From NCBI GenBank assembly GCA_040384585.1, contig JAZKJD010000007.1:1-64000 (forward strand): a stretch of 64,000 nucleotides of DNA. The letters run 5' to 3'. A program made the translations under genes and the position numbers. Within the stretch, counting starts at the first letter, position 1; every line of letters begins with the position of its first letter. The notes below the pieces were generated by a model, which did not search any database, was not told the DNA's origin, and was given only the letters and a program-made list of their open reading frames with translations. Positions 55,354 through 63,999 of the stretch are shown piece by piece. Source of the DNA: JAZKJD01 sp040384585. GTDB taxonomy: Bacteria > Pseudomonadota > Gammaproteobacteria > Diplorickettsiales > Diplorickettsiaceae.

Positions 55354-56591
55354 AAATAGGCGTCGTACAATTCCCAGGTTCCAATTGCGAACGCGAAACC
55401 AAACTGGCCTTACTGCGTAATGGTTTCACGCCCGTGGATTGTTTCTGGCATAGCTCGGCTGCCTTCCTGTCCAGCCTGGATGGCTTTGTGATCGTCGGCG
55501 GTTTTTCTTATGAAGACCGAGTACGTTCAGGCCTCATCGCCGCGAAAGATCCTTTTATGCGCTTGCTGGCAAAAGAAGCCGCTCGCGGTAAACCACTTCT
55601 TGGTATTTGTAATGGCGCACAGATTCTCATTGAAAGTGGCTTAGTGCCAGGCTTTGAGGATCATCAGGTTGCCATGGCCCTAACACACAACCACCGCATG
55701 CAACAAGCTAATGTAATAGGTAGCGGTTTTTATAATGACTGGGTGTATATCAAAACCGAAACAAATGACACCCCCATCCACCTTCCTGTTGCCCATGCGG
55801 AAGGCCGCTTTTTAGTCACTCCTGTCTTATATCAAGCCTTACAACAAGCCGGTGCGCTGTGTTACTACTACTGTGACGCGAAAGGCGATATTGTTCCGGA
55901 ATTTCCTATTAACCCCAATGGTTCATACCATAATTTAGCAGCCGTCAGTAATTTTGGCGGCAATGTGCTGGCCATGATGCCCCATCCTGAACGTACACCA
56001 GCGGGAGATATTATTTTTCAACACTTCTTTCTACAGAGATTTCTCTGCACAGTACAAAAAAGCAGCAGGGGTGACAGTGAATCCGACTTCTTTTTGTGGC
56101 GTAAGCCAGCAAAAAAAGTGCATTCGCTGGCAGGACCCCCGCCAGCAACTTTACACTATTGGGTAGCATTGTTGATTCATGACAATGAAGCCATTTCTCT
56201 TGAAACCACGCTACAAGCAATGGGACTTGCTGTTTCCTTGAAAAAACGAGTGCATTGGGAGGTTACCCTGCCCCCGGATACGAATAAAATAAGCTTGGAT
56301 GCCATTATCACAAGCAGCGATGAATTATTTAACCGACAAAAAGAGTGTCTGGTAACAAAACCCGATAGCAAGCTGGTTTATTTTGTGCGCGAACGAGAAG
56401 ATAGCCAGACGTTAAGCAAACAAAACGCGCTGCGTAAACGCCTACATCTATCTGATCTTACCTTAATCCGTAAGATCGTGTGGGTGATTGATTGCCTTCC
56501 GGAACACATTCATCAAGTCAAAACAGTTCTTGAAAATCAAACCGTATTAGCAAATCCCTTAGCGCATGATGGGTGGCTAGATGAAAACTGA
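55350..56591 (+). CDS. purQ: PurQ glutaminase fused to a PurS-like C-terminal region, with an in-frame repeat insert
   Basis: 413 residues against about 225-260 for PurQ. Residues 1-230 are a class I glutaminase: VVQFPGSNCERET, LLGICNGAQILIESG (nucleophile Cys) and MMPHPERTP (His, Glu). Residues about 233-270 are translated repeat A (SDFFLWRKPAKKVHSLAGP). Residues 271-413 are unlike PurQ; DNEAISLETTLQAMGLAVSL and TVLENQTVLANPLAHDGWL resemble PurS halves, which would complete the PurL-PurQ-PurS complex, since no separate purS is present. The PurS reading is inference. The operon overlaps at both ends suggest it is translated. Confidence 0.85.
   Translation: MKIGVVQFPGSNCERETKLALLRNGFTPVDCFWHSSAAFLSSLDGFVIVGGFSYEDRVRSGLIAAKDPFMRLLAKEAARGKPLLGICNGAQILIESGLVPGFEDHQVAMALTHNHRMQQANVIGSGFYNDWVYIKTETNDTPIHLPVAHAEGRFLVTPVLYQALQQAGALCYYYCDAKGDIVPEFPINPNGSYHNLAAVSNFGGNVLAMMPHPERTPAGDIIFQHFFLQRFLCTVQKSSRGDSESDFFLWRKPAKKVHSLAGPPPATLHYWVALLIHDNEAISLETTLQAMGLAVSLKKRVHWEVTLPPDTNKISLDAIITSSDELFNRQKECLVTKPDSKLVYFVREREDSQTLSKQNALRKRLHLSDLTLIRKIVWVIDCLPEHIHQVKTVLENQTVLANPLAHDGWLDEN
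56047..56157. repeat. Palindromic repeat family A inside purQ
   Basis: 111 bases (37 codons): gcacagtacaaaaaagcagc ... ttctttttgtggcgtaagcc, agcaaaaaaagtgcattcgc ... caactttacac. It closely matches 57437-57556 and 19436-19563. It is in frame with no stop, and separates the glutaminase from the C-terminal region. Confidence 0.88.
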
Positions 56592-57453
56592 TTTCCTTAA
56601 AACAAGCGGTAAAGTTCGCGATATCTATGATCTGGGTCAAACGCTATTATTAGTCAGCACAGACAGGCTCAGTGCCTTTGACCGCCACATTGGTAATATT
56701 CCAGATAAAGGTATTGCTTTAAATCAGTTGTCCGCATGGTGGTTTAACAAAACGGCGGCTATCATACCTAATCACTTGATTGCCGTTCCTCACCCACAAG
56801 CCATGCAAATCAAAAAATGCCGCGTTTTACCCATTGAAGTGGTAGTAAGAGGCACTATTACCGGTAGCACGAATACTTCGTTGTGGACCTTGTATCAACA
56901 AGGGGAACGTCATATTTTTGGTAACCACTTACCCAACGGGCTAAGAAAAAATGACAAACTAGCTCAAGCGATCCTAACACCTACTAGTAAAGAACAAGAA
57001 CACGATCGGCCCTTACAACGCACTGACTTAGCTAACATTCCTTACCTGACTTCCACTTTATGGGCCAAAATTGAAGAAACTGCTTTCGCTTTATTTCACT
57101 TTGCCAGCCATCTACTAGCCGCTAAAGGCTTGCTACTGGCTGATACCAAATTCGAATTTGGCTTAGATGAAAATAATGAGCTCTGCTTAATTGATGAATT
57201 GTTGACTTCTGATTCAAGTCGTTATTGGGAAATACAGGATTGGCAAACCGCATTAACCGAAGGCCGTGAACCGCAGGCTTATGACAAAGAAATGCTACGG
57301 CTGTGGTATCGCCAACGATGTGACCCCTATCGCGTGACTACTTTACCCGAAGCACCGTCAGACCTTATCACTGCCGTTAGTGCACGCTACCGTAAACTCT
57401 ATGAAATCATCACGAACCAAATGTTACCACTTCCGCACCGTACAAAAATTTAA
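56581..57453 (+). CDS. purC: SAICAR synthetase (PurC)
   Basis: 290 residues, longer class. KTSGKVRDIYDLGQTLLLVSTDRLSAFD at the start, IEVVVRGTITGS, LADTKFEFGLDENNELCLIDELLTSDSSRYW near the C-terminal half. Joins aspartate to CAIR. Overlaps the purQ stop by 11 bases. The last four codons and the stop (RTKI-stop) are supplied by repeat A starting at 57437, so the original end has been changed. Confidence 0.95.
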   Translation: MKTDFLKTSGKVRDIYDLGQTLLLVSTDRLSAFDRHIGNIPDKGIALNQLSAWWFNKTAAIIPNHLIAVPHPQAMQIKKCRVLPIEVVVRGTITGSTNTSLWTLYQQGERHIFGNHLPNGLRKNDKLAQAILTPTSKEQEHDRPLQRTDLANIPYLTSTLWAKIEETAFALFHFASHLLAAKGLLLADTKFEFGLDENNELCLIDELLTSDSSRYWEIQDWQTALTEGREPQAYDKEMLRLWYRQRCDPYRVTTLPEAPSDLITAVSARYRKLYEIITNQMLPLPHRTKI

Positions 57454-57556
57454 AAAGAGGTGGGTGGCACGGATGCTAGCTTCTTTTTTGTGGCGTAAGC
57501 CAGCAAAAAAAAGCGCATCCAGTGACAGGACCCACCCCCCCTATTTTTTGTACGGT
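57437..57556. repeat. Palindromic repeat family A at the purC-purF junction
   Basis: 120 bases from accgtacaaaaa to gtacggt. Outer arms accgtac / gtacggt; gaggtgggt / acccacc; inner gcttcttttttgtggc / gccagcaaaaaaaagcgc. It overlaps the purC stop and fills most of the 137-base gap before purF. It could form a hairpin in the operon mRNA that affects purF expression. Confidence 0.9.
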
Positions 57557-57590
57557 ACAGAGCATTACCACCTTGCCAGGAGAATACATT

Positions 57591-59012
57591 ATGTGCGGAA
57601 TTGTTGGCTTCTTTAGCCACAAACCCGTTGCACTAGAGCTTTACGAAAGCTTGCTGCATCTACAACACCGCGGCCAGGATACTGCTGGCATATTAACTTG
57701 TGATGAGCGCATGCATCTTAAGATCGGCCGTGGCCTCGCCAGTGAAGTCTTTCTCCCTAGTGATATACAAGAATTAACCGGTAATATGGGAATTGGTCAC
57801 CTCCGTTATCCCACCAATGGTGCATATTCTCTGGCTGAGGCACAACCGTTAACAACGACGTATCCGTATGGCATGGCGCTGGTACATAATGGCAACATTA
57901 TCAATAGCGATGAACTAAAAACGGTACTTAAAAAAGAACGGCGATACCTCAATAGTTTCAGTGACTCCGAACTATTGCTGACTTATTTTGCCAGCGTTCT
58001 GGCTAAACAGCCGCCAACAAACAACCAAGAAACCTTATTTACCGATATTTGTACTGCGCTCACACAACTTTTTAGCTTGGCAAAAGGCGCTTATTCCGTC
58101 ATTACTGCCATTGTCGGTATTGGTCTGGTCGTTTTTCGCGATTCTAATGGCATCCGACCCCTAGTGATGGGAGAACGTAAAAGTGATATGGGCAGTGATT
58201 ATTGTTTTGCTTCAGAAGATATCCCTTTCTATAGTTTAGGTTTTAAATCCTTGGGGGATGTAGCGCCGGGTGAAGTGATATTTATTAACCTGCAAGGGCA
58301 GCTTTTCCGCAAACAATTAATGACCCCGACCTTTCGGCCCTGTGTCTTTGAATATGTTTATTTTTCCCGGCCCGATACCATTCTTAACAATCTCAGCGTG
58401 TATCGTACGCGTTTACGCATGGGAGAAAATCTCGCCCATGCCTGGCAGGAAAAATATCCTGATAAAATGCCTGATGTAGTCGTCCCTATCCCCTTCACTT
58501 CGAATACCCCCGCGCTTGCTTTTGCGAATACACTGGGAGTGCGTTATTCCGAAGGATTGTATAAAAATCCTTTTATTGGCCGTACGTTTATTATGCCTAC
58601 CCAAGAAAAGCGCATTAAATCGGTACGAACCAAACTTCATCCCCAAATCACTGAATTAAAGGACAAAAAGATCTTGTTAGTCGATGATAGCATCGTCCGC
58701 GGTACCACTAGCATTGAAATCGTTAAGATGGTACGTGAAGCAGGCGCCAAAGAAATTTACTTGGTTTCAGCCTGTCCCCCCGTCAAATTTCCTTGCTATT
58801 ATGGTGTTTATATTCCTACGCACGAAGAATTAATTGCGAATCAGCATGACAGTGAAAATGCGATTGCAAAGGCGATTGGCGTGGACCTGTTACTGTATCA
58901 AAGCGTAGCCGATCTCGAGGAATCGGTCTTACGGCGGCGGGATTTACATCAACTGACGGGTCTTTGTAAAGCGTGTCTTGACGGCAACTACATTTGTGGG
59001 AAACCTGTATGA
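57591..59012 (+). CDS. purF: Amidophosphoribosyltransferase (PurF)
   Basis: 473 residues. Start at 57591 is fixed by the required Cys2 (MCGIVGF), which becomes the N-terminal nucleophile; a caggaga site lies about 7 bases upstream. HRGQDTAGI in the Ntn glutaminase domain and VDDSIVRGTTS, the PRPP-binding loop, in the phosphoribosyltransferase domain. C-CxxC like FPCYYG and KACLDGNY near the end suit the Fe-S-containing or related type. Commits PRPP to purine synthesis. Stop overlaps purD start. Confidence 0.97.
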   Translation: MCGIVGFFSHKPVALELYESLLHLQHRGQDTAGILTCDERMHLKIGRGLASEVFLPSDIQELTGNMGIGHLRYPTNGAYSLAEAQPLTTTYPYGMALVHNGNIINSDELKTVLKKERRYLNSFSDSELLLTYFASVLAKQPPTNNQETLFTDICTALTQLFSLAKGAYSVITAIVGIGLVVFRDSNGIRPLVMGERKSDMGSDYCFASEDIPFYSLGFKSLGDVAPGEVIFINLQGQLFRKQLMTPTFRPCVFEYVYFSRPDTILNNLSVYRTRLRMGENLAHAWQEKYPDKMPDVVVPIPFTSNTPALAFANTLGVRYSEGLYKNPFIGRTFIMPTQEKRIKSVRTKLHPQITELKDKKILLVDDSIVRGTTSIEIVKMVREAGAKEIYLVSACPPVKFPCYYGVYIPTHEELIANQHDSENAIAKAIGVDLLLYQSVADLEESVLRRRDLHQLTGLCKACLDGNYICGKPV

Positions 59013-60394
59013 AGATTCTCATTATCGGTAGTGGTGCGCGGGAACACGCGTTAGCTAAAGCCATAGGCCGCAGCCCTCGTCTTAGCGATCTTTATTATGC
59101 CGGTACCCATTTGAATCCTGGTATTGCTGCTCTAGCCACAGCAGGCACTCTAGAGGAAAACGTACTGGCTTTCGCTCAAGCTAAAGCGATTGGCCTAGTC
59201 ATTATTGGACCAGAAAAACCATTAGCATCAGGCCTTGCCGATGCCTTACAACACCAGGGTATCGCGGTGGTAGGTCCCACGCAAAAACTGGCACAAATTG
59301 AAACCAGCAAAGGCTTTACCCGCGACCTGATGAAAAAATATGGGATAAGCGGTCTGCCGCACTACCAACGTTTTTCTACTTTTAACCACTACGCAGAAGG
59401 TTTTTTGCATGATTTAAAAGATGACTATGTGCTTAAAGCCGATGGCTTAATGGCAGGGAAAGGTGTGAGTGTAGCCGGAGAACATATATTTTCTTTAGCA
59501 GAAGCTAAACGCTTTTGTCAGACACTGAACAGTCCTTTTGTTATCGAAGAGAAATTGACCGGTGCAGAATTTTCACTCTTAAGTTTTAGCGATGGAAAAA
59601 CTCTGGCGCATATGCCTCCGGTACAAGACCATAAGAGATTATTAGTGGGTGATAAAGGACCCAATACCGGTGGCATGGGAAGTGTTACTTTAGCCAATCA
59701 CCTGCTGCCTTTTTTAACGGCTGAAGATGTCCGAATCGCACAAAAAATCAATGAAAACGTAATTGCTGCTTTACAAGCAGAATGCGCTGGGCCTTATCAA
59801 GGCGTAATTTATGGTGGGTTTATGAAAACGTCTACCGGTATTAAAGTGATTGAATACAATGCGCGCTTTGGTGATCCTGAAGCCATCAATTTACTGGGTT
59901 TATTAACAACAGATTTTGTCACCCTATGTGAAGCCATCACTTCAGCCAAACTGCATACGCTTTCCCTAACTTTCGCGCGCCAAGCCAGTGTCTGTCAATA
60001 TTTAGTCCCGCACGGATATCCTGATAAGCCGCACTTTAACGATCTATACTCACAGCAATTGGGTTTTCGGCAAGGCGCCGCGAAGATGAGCAACCGAAGT
60101 GTATATGGAATACATGAGGATTGCGAGTTGAGCGGGAACGCAGCCGAAAATTCAAGTGCGAAGAGTATACTTGATTTGCAACAGGTATACGACCAGGATG
60201 CACTGCATTATGCCTCGGTAGTCAAAGAAAAAGAACACGGGCACTATCGCATGTTAGGTTCAAGGGCACTGGCCGTATTGGGGACAGCAGATACCCTCAG
60301 CCAAGCGAAAGAAAAAGTTGCCACAGTTATTGCTGGCATTCAAGGAAATTATTATTATCGTTATGACATCGGTCAAGAGAAAAAGAATGTTTAA
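59009..60394 (+). CDS. purD: GAR synthetase (PurD) with an in-frame repeat insert
   Basis: 461 residues, about 35 longer than usual. Start at 59009 (MKILIIGSGAREHAL) overlaps the purF stop. ATP-grasp features: KADGLMAGKGVSV, VIEEKLTGAEFSL, GPNTGGMGSV and NARFGDPE. Between GFRQGAAK (about 350-357) and DLQQVYDQDALHYAS, residues of about 358-390 (SNRSVYGIHEDCELSG...) are translated from a repeat B element. This falls in the C-terminal lobe surface loop before the final strand, so the fold may tolerate it. ATP-dependent joining of glycine to phosphoribosylamine. Confidence 0.94.
   Translation: MKILIIGSGAREHALAKAIGRSPRLSDLYYAGTHLNPGIAALATAGTLEENVLAFAQAKAIGLVIIGPEKPLASGLADALQHQGIAVVGPTQKLAQIETSKGFTRDLMKKYGISGLPHYQRFSTFNHYAEGFLHDLKDDYVLKADGLMAGKGVSVAGEHIFSLAEAKRFCQTLNSPFVIEEKLTGAEFSLLSFSDGKTLAHMPPVQDHKRLLVGDKGPNTGGMGSVTLANHLLPFLTAEDVRIAQKINENVIAALQAECAGPYQGVIYGGFMKTSTGIKVIEYNARFGDPEAINLLGLLTTDFVTLCEAITSAKLHTLSLTFARQASVCQYLVPHGYPDKPHFNDLYSQQLGFRQGAAKMSNRSVYGIHEDCELSGNAAENSSAKSILDLQQVYDQDALHYASVVKEKEHGHYRMLGSRALAVLGTADTLSQAKEKVATVIAGIQGNYYYRYDIGQEKKNV
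60080..60172. repeat. Palindromic repeat family B inside purD
   Basis: Core agtgtatatggaatacatga (60098-60117) with ggattgcgagttgagcg, and ttcaagtgcgaagagtatac (60151-60170), similar to the intergenic copy at 41819-41966. No stop in the purD frame. Confidence 0.75.
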
Positions 60395-62471
60395 CATTGC
60401 CATTTTGGGATCAACCCGCGGAAGCCATCTTCCTGCCTTAGCGGCGGCTGCCACTACCACCTTGCCAGCAAAGATTGCTTTGGTCATCAGTGACCGCCAA
60501 GACGCCGTTATTTTAGATCGCGCTAAAACACTTAACGTGCCATCACACTACCTGGATGCTAAGGGTTTAACACGCGAAGCATACGCCAAAAAGTTGGATA
60601 GGATCTTACAGCAGCATCGCATCGACGTCATATTGCTATTAGGCTTCATGCGTATTTTAGATGGCTCCTTGACAGAAAAATGGCAAGGAAGAATCCTCAA
60701 TGTTCATCCTTCGCTATTACCACGCTATGCTGGCCTGATGGACTTTCAAGTCCACCACGCTGTACTCGCTAACGGTGATAGCGAAACGGGCTGCACGGTA
60801 CACGAAGTCACAGACATCGTAGATGGCGGTAAAATTTTAGTACAAAAACGCTGTTCCATTAGTCCAGAAGAAACACCCGAAAGCTTAAAAACCAAAGTTC
60901 AAGTGCTGGAAAAACAGGCTTTACTTGAAGCGCTCCATCTCTGTCTATCTCGCCCGATTCGCACCGCGCTGCTTTCGGTAGCCGATAAAACCCATCTTAT
61001 TGACTTTGCTGCTAGCTTGCATCACTTTGGTGTCAATATTATCAGCACCGGCGGAACTGCTAACGCCTTACGTGCCGCCGGCATCCCTATCACACGGGTT
61101 TCCGATATCACCGGTTTTCCGGAAATCATGGCGGGGAGAGTGAAAACGCTGCACCCCAAAATTCATGGCGCCATTTTAGGGCTGCGCGATCAGCATGCCA
61201 GCGAAGCCAAAACTCACGCGCTTGACTGGATCGATCTGGTTGTCGTTAATCTTTATCCTTTTCAAACAAAAGTAGTACAAGGTGAAAGCGCGGAAACAAT
61301 TGTCGAAAATATTGATATCGGCGGGCCCGCCATGTTAAGAGCAGCGGCAAAAAACCACCGTTGGGTGACAGCAGTCCATGATCCCGCCGATTATCAAGCA
61401 ATTTTAACGGAATTACAAACCTCCCAAGGCATCCAGTATACAACCCGGCAAACCCTAGCTGCTAAAGCCTTTGCACATACTGCTTATTATGACGCTGAAA
61501 TCGCCCACTATCTCAATAAAGATCCTATTCTCACCCAAACTCAATGGGCTATGCCTCTAAAACGTCGCGATACCTTACGTTACGGCGAAAACCCACATCA
61601 ACAAGCCGCCTTATTTCACACCCCTTTTGGCTATGGCCTTGCGCAGGCAACCCTCATTCAAGGAAAAGCATTGTCCTATAACAATCTCATGGATGCCGAA
61701 GCCGCCTTACACTGTGTACGAAATTTTAGTGCCCCTACCTGTGTCGTCGTCAAACACGCCAATCCTTGTGGCGCCGCTGTTGCAAGCGACATTGAACACG
61801 CTTATGAGCTAGCACTTCATGCTGACAAGCAAGCGGCATTTGGTGGAATTATCGCGTTGAATCGCCCCTGCACACAAACCATCGCCCAGCATTTACGTAA
61901 GATTTTTATGGAAGTGATTCTAGCACCCGCCTTTAGCCCGGATGCACTACGACTATTTGCGAACAAGCCTAACTTACGCGTCCTTGCGTTAGCAGAATGG
62001 GAAAAAATGAATACGCCTTTTAATGTTAAAACCATTTCCGGAGGCTTACTGCTGCAGTCTAGCGATCAGCATCAACTCAAACCAGCGGACTTAGAAATCG
62101 TTACCCTAAAAACGGTCAGTGCAGAAGACATAGAAGAGCTGTTATTTGCTTGGCAGATAGTAAAATATTTAAAATCAAACGCCATTGCCATTACCAAAAA
62201 TCATGTCACACTAGGATTAAGCGGCGGCCATGTATCACGTATCGATGCGCTTACATTTGCCCTGCAGAAAAGCACGAGCCCGCTAGTCGGCGCCGTGCTT
62301 GCCTCCGATGCTTTTTTCCCTTTTCGTGATAGCATCGATGCCTTAGCGCATACCGGCATTAAAGCCATTATACAACCTGGCGGTTCAGTGCGCGATCCTG
62401 AAGTCATTGCTGCCTGTAATGAATGGGGGATCGCGATGGTGTTCACCCATACCCGTTGTTTTAATCATTGA
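60387..62471 (+). CDS. purNH: Fused GAR transformylase - AICAR transformylase/IMP cyclohydrolase
   Basis: 694 residues. Residues 1-190 are PurN (MFNIAILGSTRGSHLPAL; ILNVHPSLLPRY with catalytic Asn/His; ETGCTVHEVTDIVDGG with Asp). From about 190 PurH begins (RTALLSVADKTHLIDFA; ISTGGTANALR; GRVKTLHPKIHGAIL), then the AICAR transformylase half (RYGENPHQQAALF; VVKHANPCGAA; GLSGGHVSRIDA). All three activities thus sit on one chain, which normally needs two genes. Start at 60387 from the PurN N-terminus; it overlaps purD by 8 bases. Confidence 0.95.
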   Translation: MFNIAILGSTRGSHLPALAAAATTTLPAKIALVISDRQDAVILDRAKTLNVPSHYLDAKGLTREAYAKKLDRILQQHRIDVILLLGFMRILDGSLTEKWQGRILNVHPSLLPRYAGLMDFQVHHAVLANGDSETGCTVHEVTDIVDGGKILVQKRCSISPEETPESLKTKVQVLEKQALLEALHLCLSRPIRTALLSVADKTHLIDFAASLHHFGVNIISTGGTANALRAAGIPITRVSDITGFPEIMAGRVKTLHPKIHGAILGLRDQHASEAKTHALDWIDLVVVNLYPFQTKVVQGESAETIVENIDIGGPAMLRAAAKNHRWVTAVHDPADYQAILTELQTSQGIQYTTRQTLAAKAFAHTAYYDAEIAHYLNKDPILTQTQWAMPLKRRDTLRYGENPHQQAALFHTPFGYGLAQATLIQGKALSYNNLMDAEAALHCVRNFSAPTCVVVKHANPCGAAVASDIEHAYELALHADKQAAFGGIIALNRPCTQTIAQHLRKIFMEVILAPAFSPDALRLFANKPNLRVLALAEWEKMNTPFNVKTISGGLLLQSSDQHQLKPADLEIVTLKTVSAEDIEELLFAWQIVKYLKSNAIAITKNHVTLGLSGGHVSRIDALTFALQKSTSPLVGAVLASDAFFPFRDSIDALAHTGIKAIIQPGGSVRDPEVIAACNEWGIAMVFTHTRCFNH

Positions 62472-62482
62472 AGAGGCATGTG

Positions 62483-62980
62483 ATGACTAACGCTTCCATC
62501 GTAGGCATAGTAATGGGTTCTCGTTCTGATTGGGAAACCATGAAAGCAGCAGCCGAGATGTTAACTGACTTGCATATAGCTTTTGAAGCGGAGATTATCT
62601 CTGCGCACCGCACACCTGATAAACTATTTGACTACGCTGAAACGGCAACAGCCCGTGGACTGCAGGTATTGATTGCGGGCGCAGGCGGCGCGGCCCATTT
62701 ACCGGGTATGCTAGCGGCTAAAACCCTGCTACCGGTCTTAGGCGTTCCCATTGAATCGCAGAGCTTAAAAGGATTGGATTCTCTTTATTCTATCGTGCAA
62801 ATGCCTAAAGGTATTCCCGTCGGCACCCTGGCAATTGGAACAGCAGGTGCAGCCAATGCCGCCTTACTGGCTGCCAGCATCTTGGCTTTGCACGATCCTG
62901 CTTTCCGCCACGTCCTAGAAAATTTTCGCCAGCAACAAACAGCATGCGTCTTGGCTACCTCATTACCACCACGCGTATGA
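62483..62980 (+). CDS. purE: N5-CAIR mutase (PurE)
   Basis: 165 residues; start at 62483 with aagagg 6 bases upstream. GIVMGSRSDWETM, ISAHRTPDKLFDYA and GAGGAAHLPGMLA are the family signature. Class I PurE, which works with PurK encoded next. Stop overlaps the purK start by ATGA. Confidence 0.97.
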   Translation: MTNASIVGIVMGSRSDWETMKAAAEMLTDLHIAFEAEIISAHRTPDKLFDYAETATARGLQVLIAGAGGAAHLPGMLAAKTLLPVLGVPIESQSLKGLDSLYSIVQMPKGIPVGTLAIGTAGAANAALLAASILALHDPAFRHVLENFRQQQTACVLATSLPPRV

Positions 62981-63999
62981 AAGTCGGCATTCTGGGTGCG
63001 GGCCAACTCGCGCAATTGCTTGCCCAAAGTGCTTATTCCTTGGGTCTGGAAACCTTATGTTTCACGGATAGCCCCGATGTACCTGCTGCCCGCTTCAGCC
63101 CGCTGTATCTCGGTAGCCTCCATGATGAGAAAGCGCTCAGAGGCTTTGCCAAGCAATGTGATGTCATTACGCTAGAAAATGAAAACATTACGCCTGAGAT
63201 TCTCGATCGATTAGCCCAATATACACCCGTATTACCGGACCAAAAAGCTATTCAAATTGCCCAAGATCGCTTTACCGAAAAATCTTTTTTGCAAAGACTA
63301 AACATCCCTACCCCGCACTTTGCTGTCGTTGATTCTCTTGACAATCTTAACACCGCTATTGCTAGCATAGGCTTGCCAGCGCTCTTAAAAACGCGACGTT
63401 TTGGTTATGATGGCAAAGGCCAAGTGATCCTTCACGATAGTCAAGAGGCGGCAAGTGCGTGGGAAACCATCAAGCACGTACCAGCTATTTTAGAGGCCTG
63501 GATTCCCTTTGAACATGAAGTTTCACTGATTGGCGCTCGTAATCGTGCTGGAGCAACGGTGTATTACCCTTTGATTAAAAATACACATGAACAAGGTATT
63601 TTACGCTTTTCTGAAAGTCCTTTTATTAGCCCAGCTTTACAAGCACTCGCTGAACAGTACATGCAAACACTTTTTAATGCTTTAAATTATATGGGTGTAT
63701 TAGCTTTTGAATTCTTTGTTAAGGATACGCAGTTAATCGCCAATGAAATCGCGCCTCGTGTGCATAATTCAGGCCATCTCACTATCGAAGGCTTCAATGT
63801 GAGTCAATTTGAAAACCACCTGCGCAGTATTCTCAATTTTCCTTTAATTAAACCTGTGTTACGTACCCCCACAAAAATGACTAATATGATCGGTACATTA
63901 CCAACACTGACGACTCAAGACTACCAGAATGCCCATATTTATTATTATGGAAAAACACCAAGAACAGGACGTAAATTGGGCCATGTGACACAATACTGA
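62977..63999 (+). CDS. purK: N5-CAIR synthetase (PurK)
   Basis: 340 residues, complete; the stop is the last codon of the window. MKVGILGAGQLAQLLAQSA start, ATP-grasp domain with LKTRRFGYDGKGQ, EAWIPFEHEVSLI and NEIAPRVHNSGH. Makes N5-CAIR from AIR, ATP and bicarbonate. Last visible gene of the operon; purB is not seen and may be elsewhere or beyond the edge. Confidence 0.96.
   Translation: MKVGILGAGQLAQLLAQSAYSLGLETLCFTDSPDVPAARFSPLYLGSLHDEKALRGFAKQCDVITLENENITPEILDRLAQYTPVLPDQKAIQIAQDRFTEKSFLQRLNIPTPHFAVVDSLDNLNTAIASIGLPALLKTRRFGYDGKGQVILHDSQEAASAWETIKHVPAILEAWIPFEHEVSLIGARNRAGATVYYPLIKNTHEQGILRFSESPFISPALQALAEQYMQTLFNALNYMGVLAFEFFVKDTQLIANEIAPRVHNSGHLTIEGFNVSQFENHLRSILNFPLIKPVLRTPTKMTNMIGTLPTLTTQDYQNAHIYYYGKTPRTGRKLGHVTQY

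Noticed and set aside
57380..57616. 78-codon plus-strand frame between purC and purF
   Set aside because: Translation of repeat A in another frame, overlapping purC; only interesting because it shows the same FLWRKPAKK peptide as the purQ insert.
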